DNA of 64,000 nucleotides from Enoplolaimus lenunculus (taxonomy: Eukaryota; Nematoda; Enoplea; Enoplida; Thoracostomopsidae): the NCBI GenBank assembly GCA_030248215.1, contig JASANG010003576.1, positions 1 to 64,000 of the forward strand. The letters are read 5' to 3'. This document shows positions 63,789 through 64,000 of this stretch, in pieces; the first letter of the stretch is position 1; every line of letters starts with the position of its first letter. The notes under the pieces were generated by a model. It had not been told where the DNA came from and did not search any database. It saw only the letters and a list, made by a program, of their open reading frames with translations. The translations under genes were made by a program, and so were the position numbers.

Positions 63789-64000
63789 GCGTGCAACCGG
63801 AGGTGAAAAATTCCGGAGCCGGAGGTCAACAAAATTTGCCGGAGCCGGAGGTGAGGGGAAATTAGGTAGCAATATCTGCGATATGTTATTAATTTGTTTG
63901 GTGTTACGCTAATTATCTGCGAATTTTCGGAAATTCTTTCCTGAAAATTGCGACAAAAGGTAAACGAAACACGTTGAAACAGATAAATTTTGCAAAATTA
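63789..64000. mobile_element. hAT-like element cut by the window end
   Basis: Left end CAGCGTGCAACCGGAGGTG followed by CCGGAGCCGGAGGTC, matching the start of the element at 62734. The right end lies beyond the window. Confidence 0.6.

Noticed and set aside
1-64000. LTR, retrovirus-like or Polinton-like elements
   Set aside because: I saw no long direct terminal repeats with primer sites, no gag/protease/integrase motifs and no capsid or polymerase B motifs.

Overview
The window is AT-rich nuclear DNA of an animal, most likely an invertebrate. The evidence is spliced genes with GT-AG introns, a POU homeodomain gene, a TMEM268-like membrane protein gene, a secretin-type hormone-receptor exon, and a dense load of non-autonomous DNA transposons. 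Phylum cannot be fixed. A degenerate TTAGGC array resembles the nematode telomere unit, but it is interstitial and impure, so it does not settle the lineage.

Layout. 1-2340 has no recognisable gene. 2345-3440 is a TTAGGC-type simple array, followed by a small orphan reading frame on the minus strand. 3975-9193 is a 37-bp minisatellite with higher-order structure, split by four Harbinger-like MITEs that all sit at the same TAA of the repeat unit. 9200-34200 is mostly transposon fossils and unassigned DNA. It holds a 2-kb TIR element with a nested GGACAG-rich MITE, a Tc1/mariner-like MITE family, piggyBac-like MITEs that contain a tRNA-Gly-like sequence, Helentron-like elements and a foldback element, plus one hormone-receptor-domain exon near 26.6 kb.

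34239-40458 (minus) carries at least five exons of a POU-domain transcription factor. The POU-specific domain and homeodomain are each split by introns, and a single 2.5-kb last exon encodes a tail of about 820 residues. 43678-56585 (plus, divergent from the POU gene) is a nine-exon gene that I assign to the TMEM268 family. Its predicted exons join in frame to 453 codons with two membrane segments. Intron 1 holds an antisense 4.2-kb non-LTR retrotransposon with a PHD finger, APE-type endonuclease, reverse transcriptase, RNase H and a C-terminal zinc knuckle. A perfect 2A ribosome-skipping motif lies upstream of its PHD finger. Several introns hold hAT MITEs, one of them directly against a splice acceptor.

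57-64 kb is intergenic and rich in hAT elements with CAGGGTGCAACC-type ends. I found no complete autonomous DNA transposon, no convincing LTR or virus-like element and no CRISPR array. The most interesting points are the 2A-bearing LINE, the piggyBac-type MITEs carrying tRNA-Gly(CCC)-like promoters, the phase-locked MITEs in the satellite with a 444-bp higher-order period, the very long POU tail, and transposon or tandem-repeat rebuilding of splice acceptors in the TMEM268-like gene.
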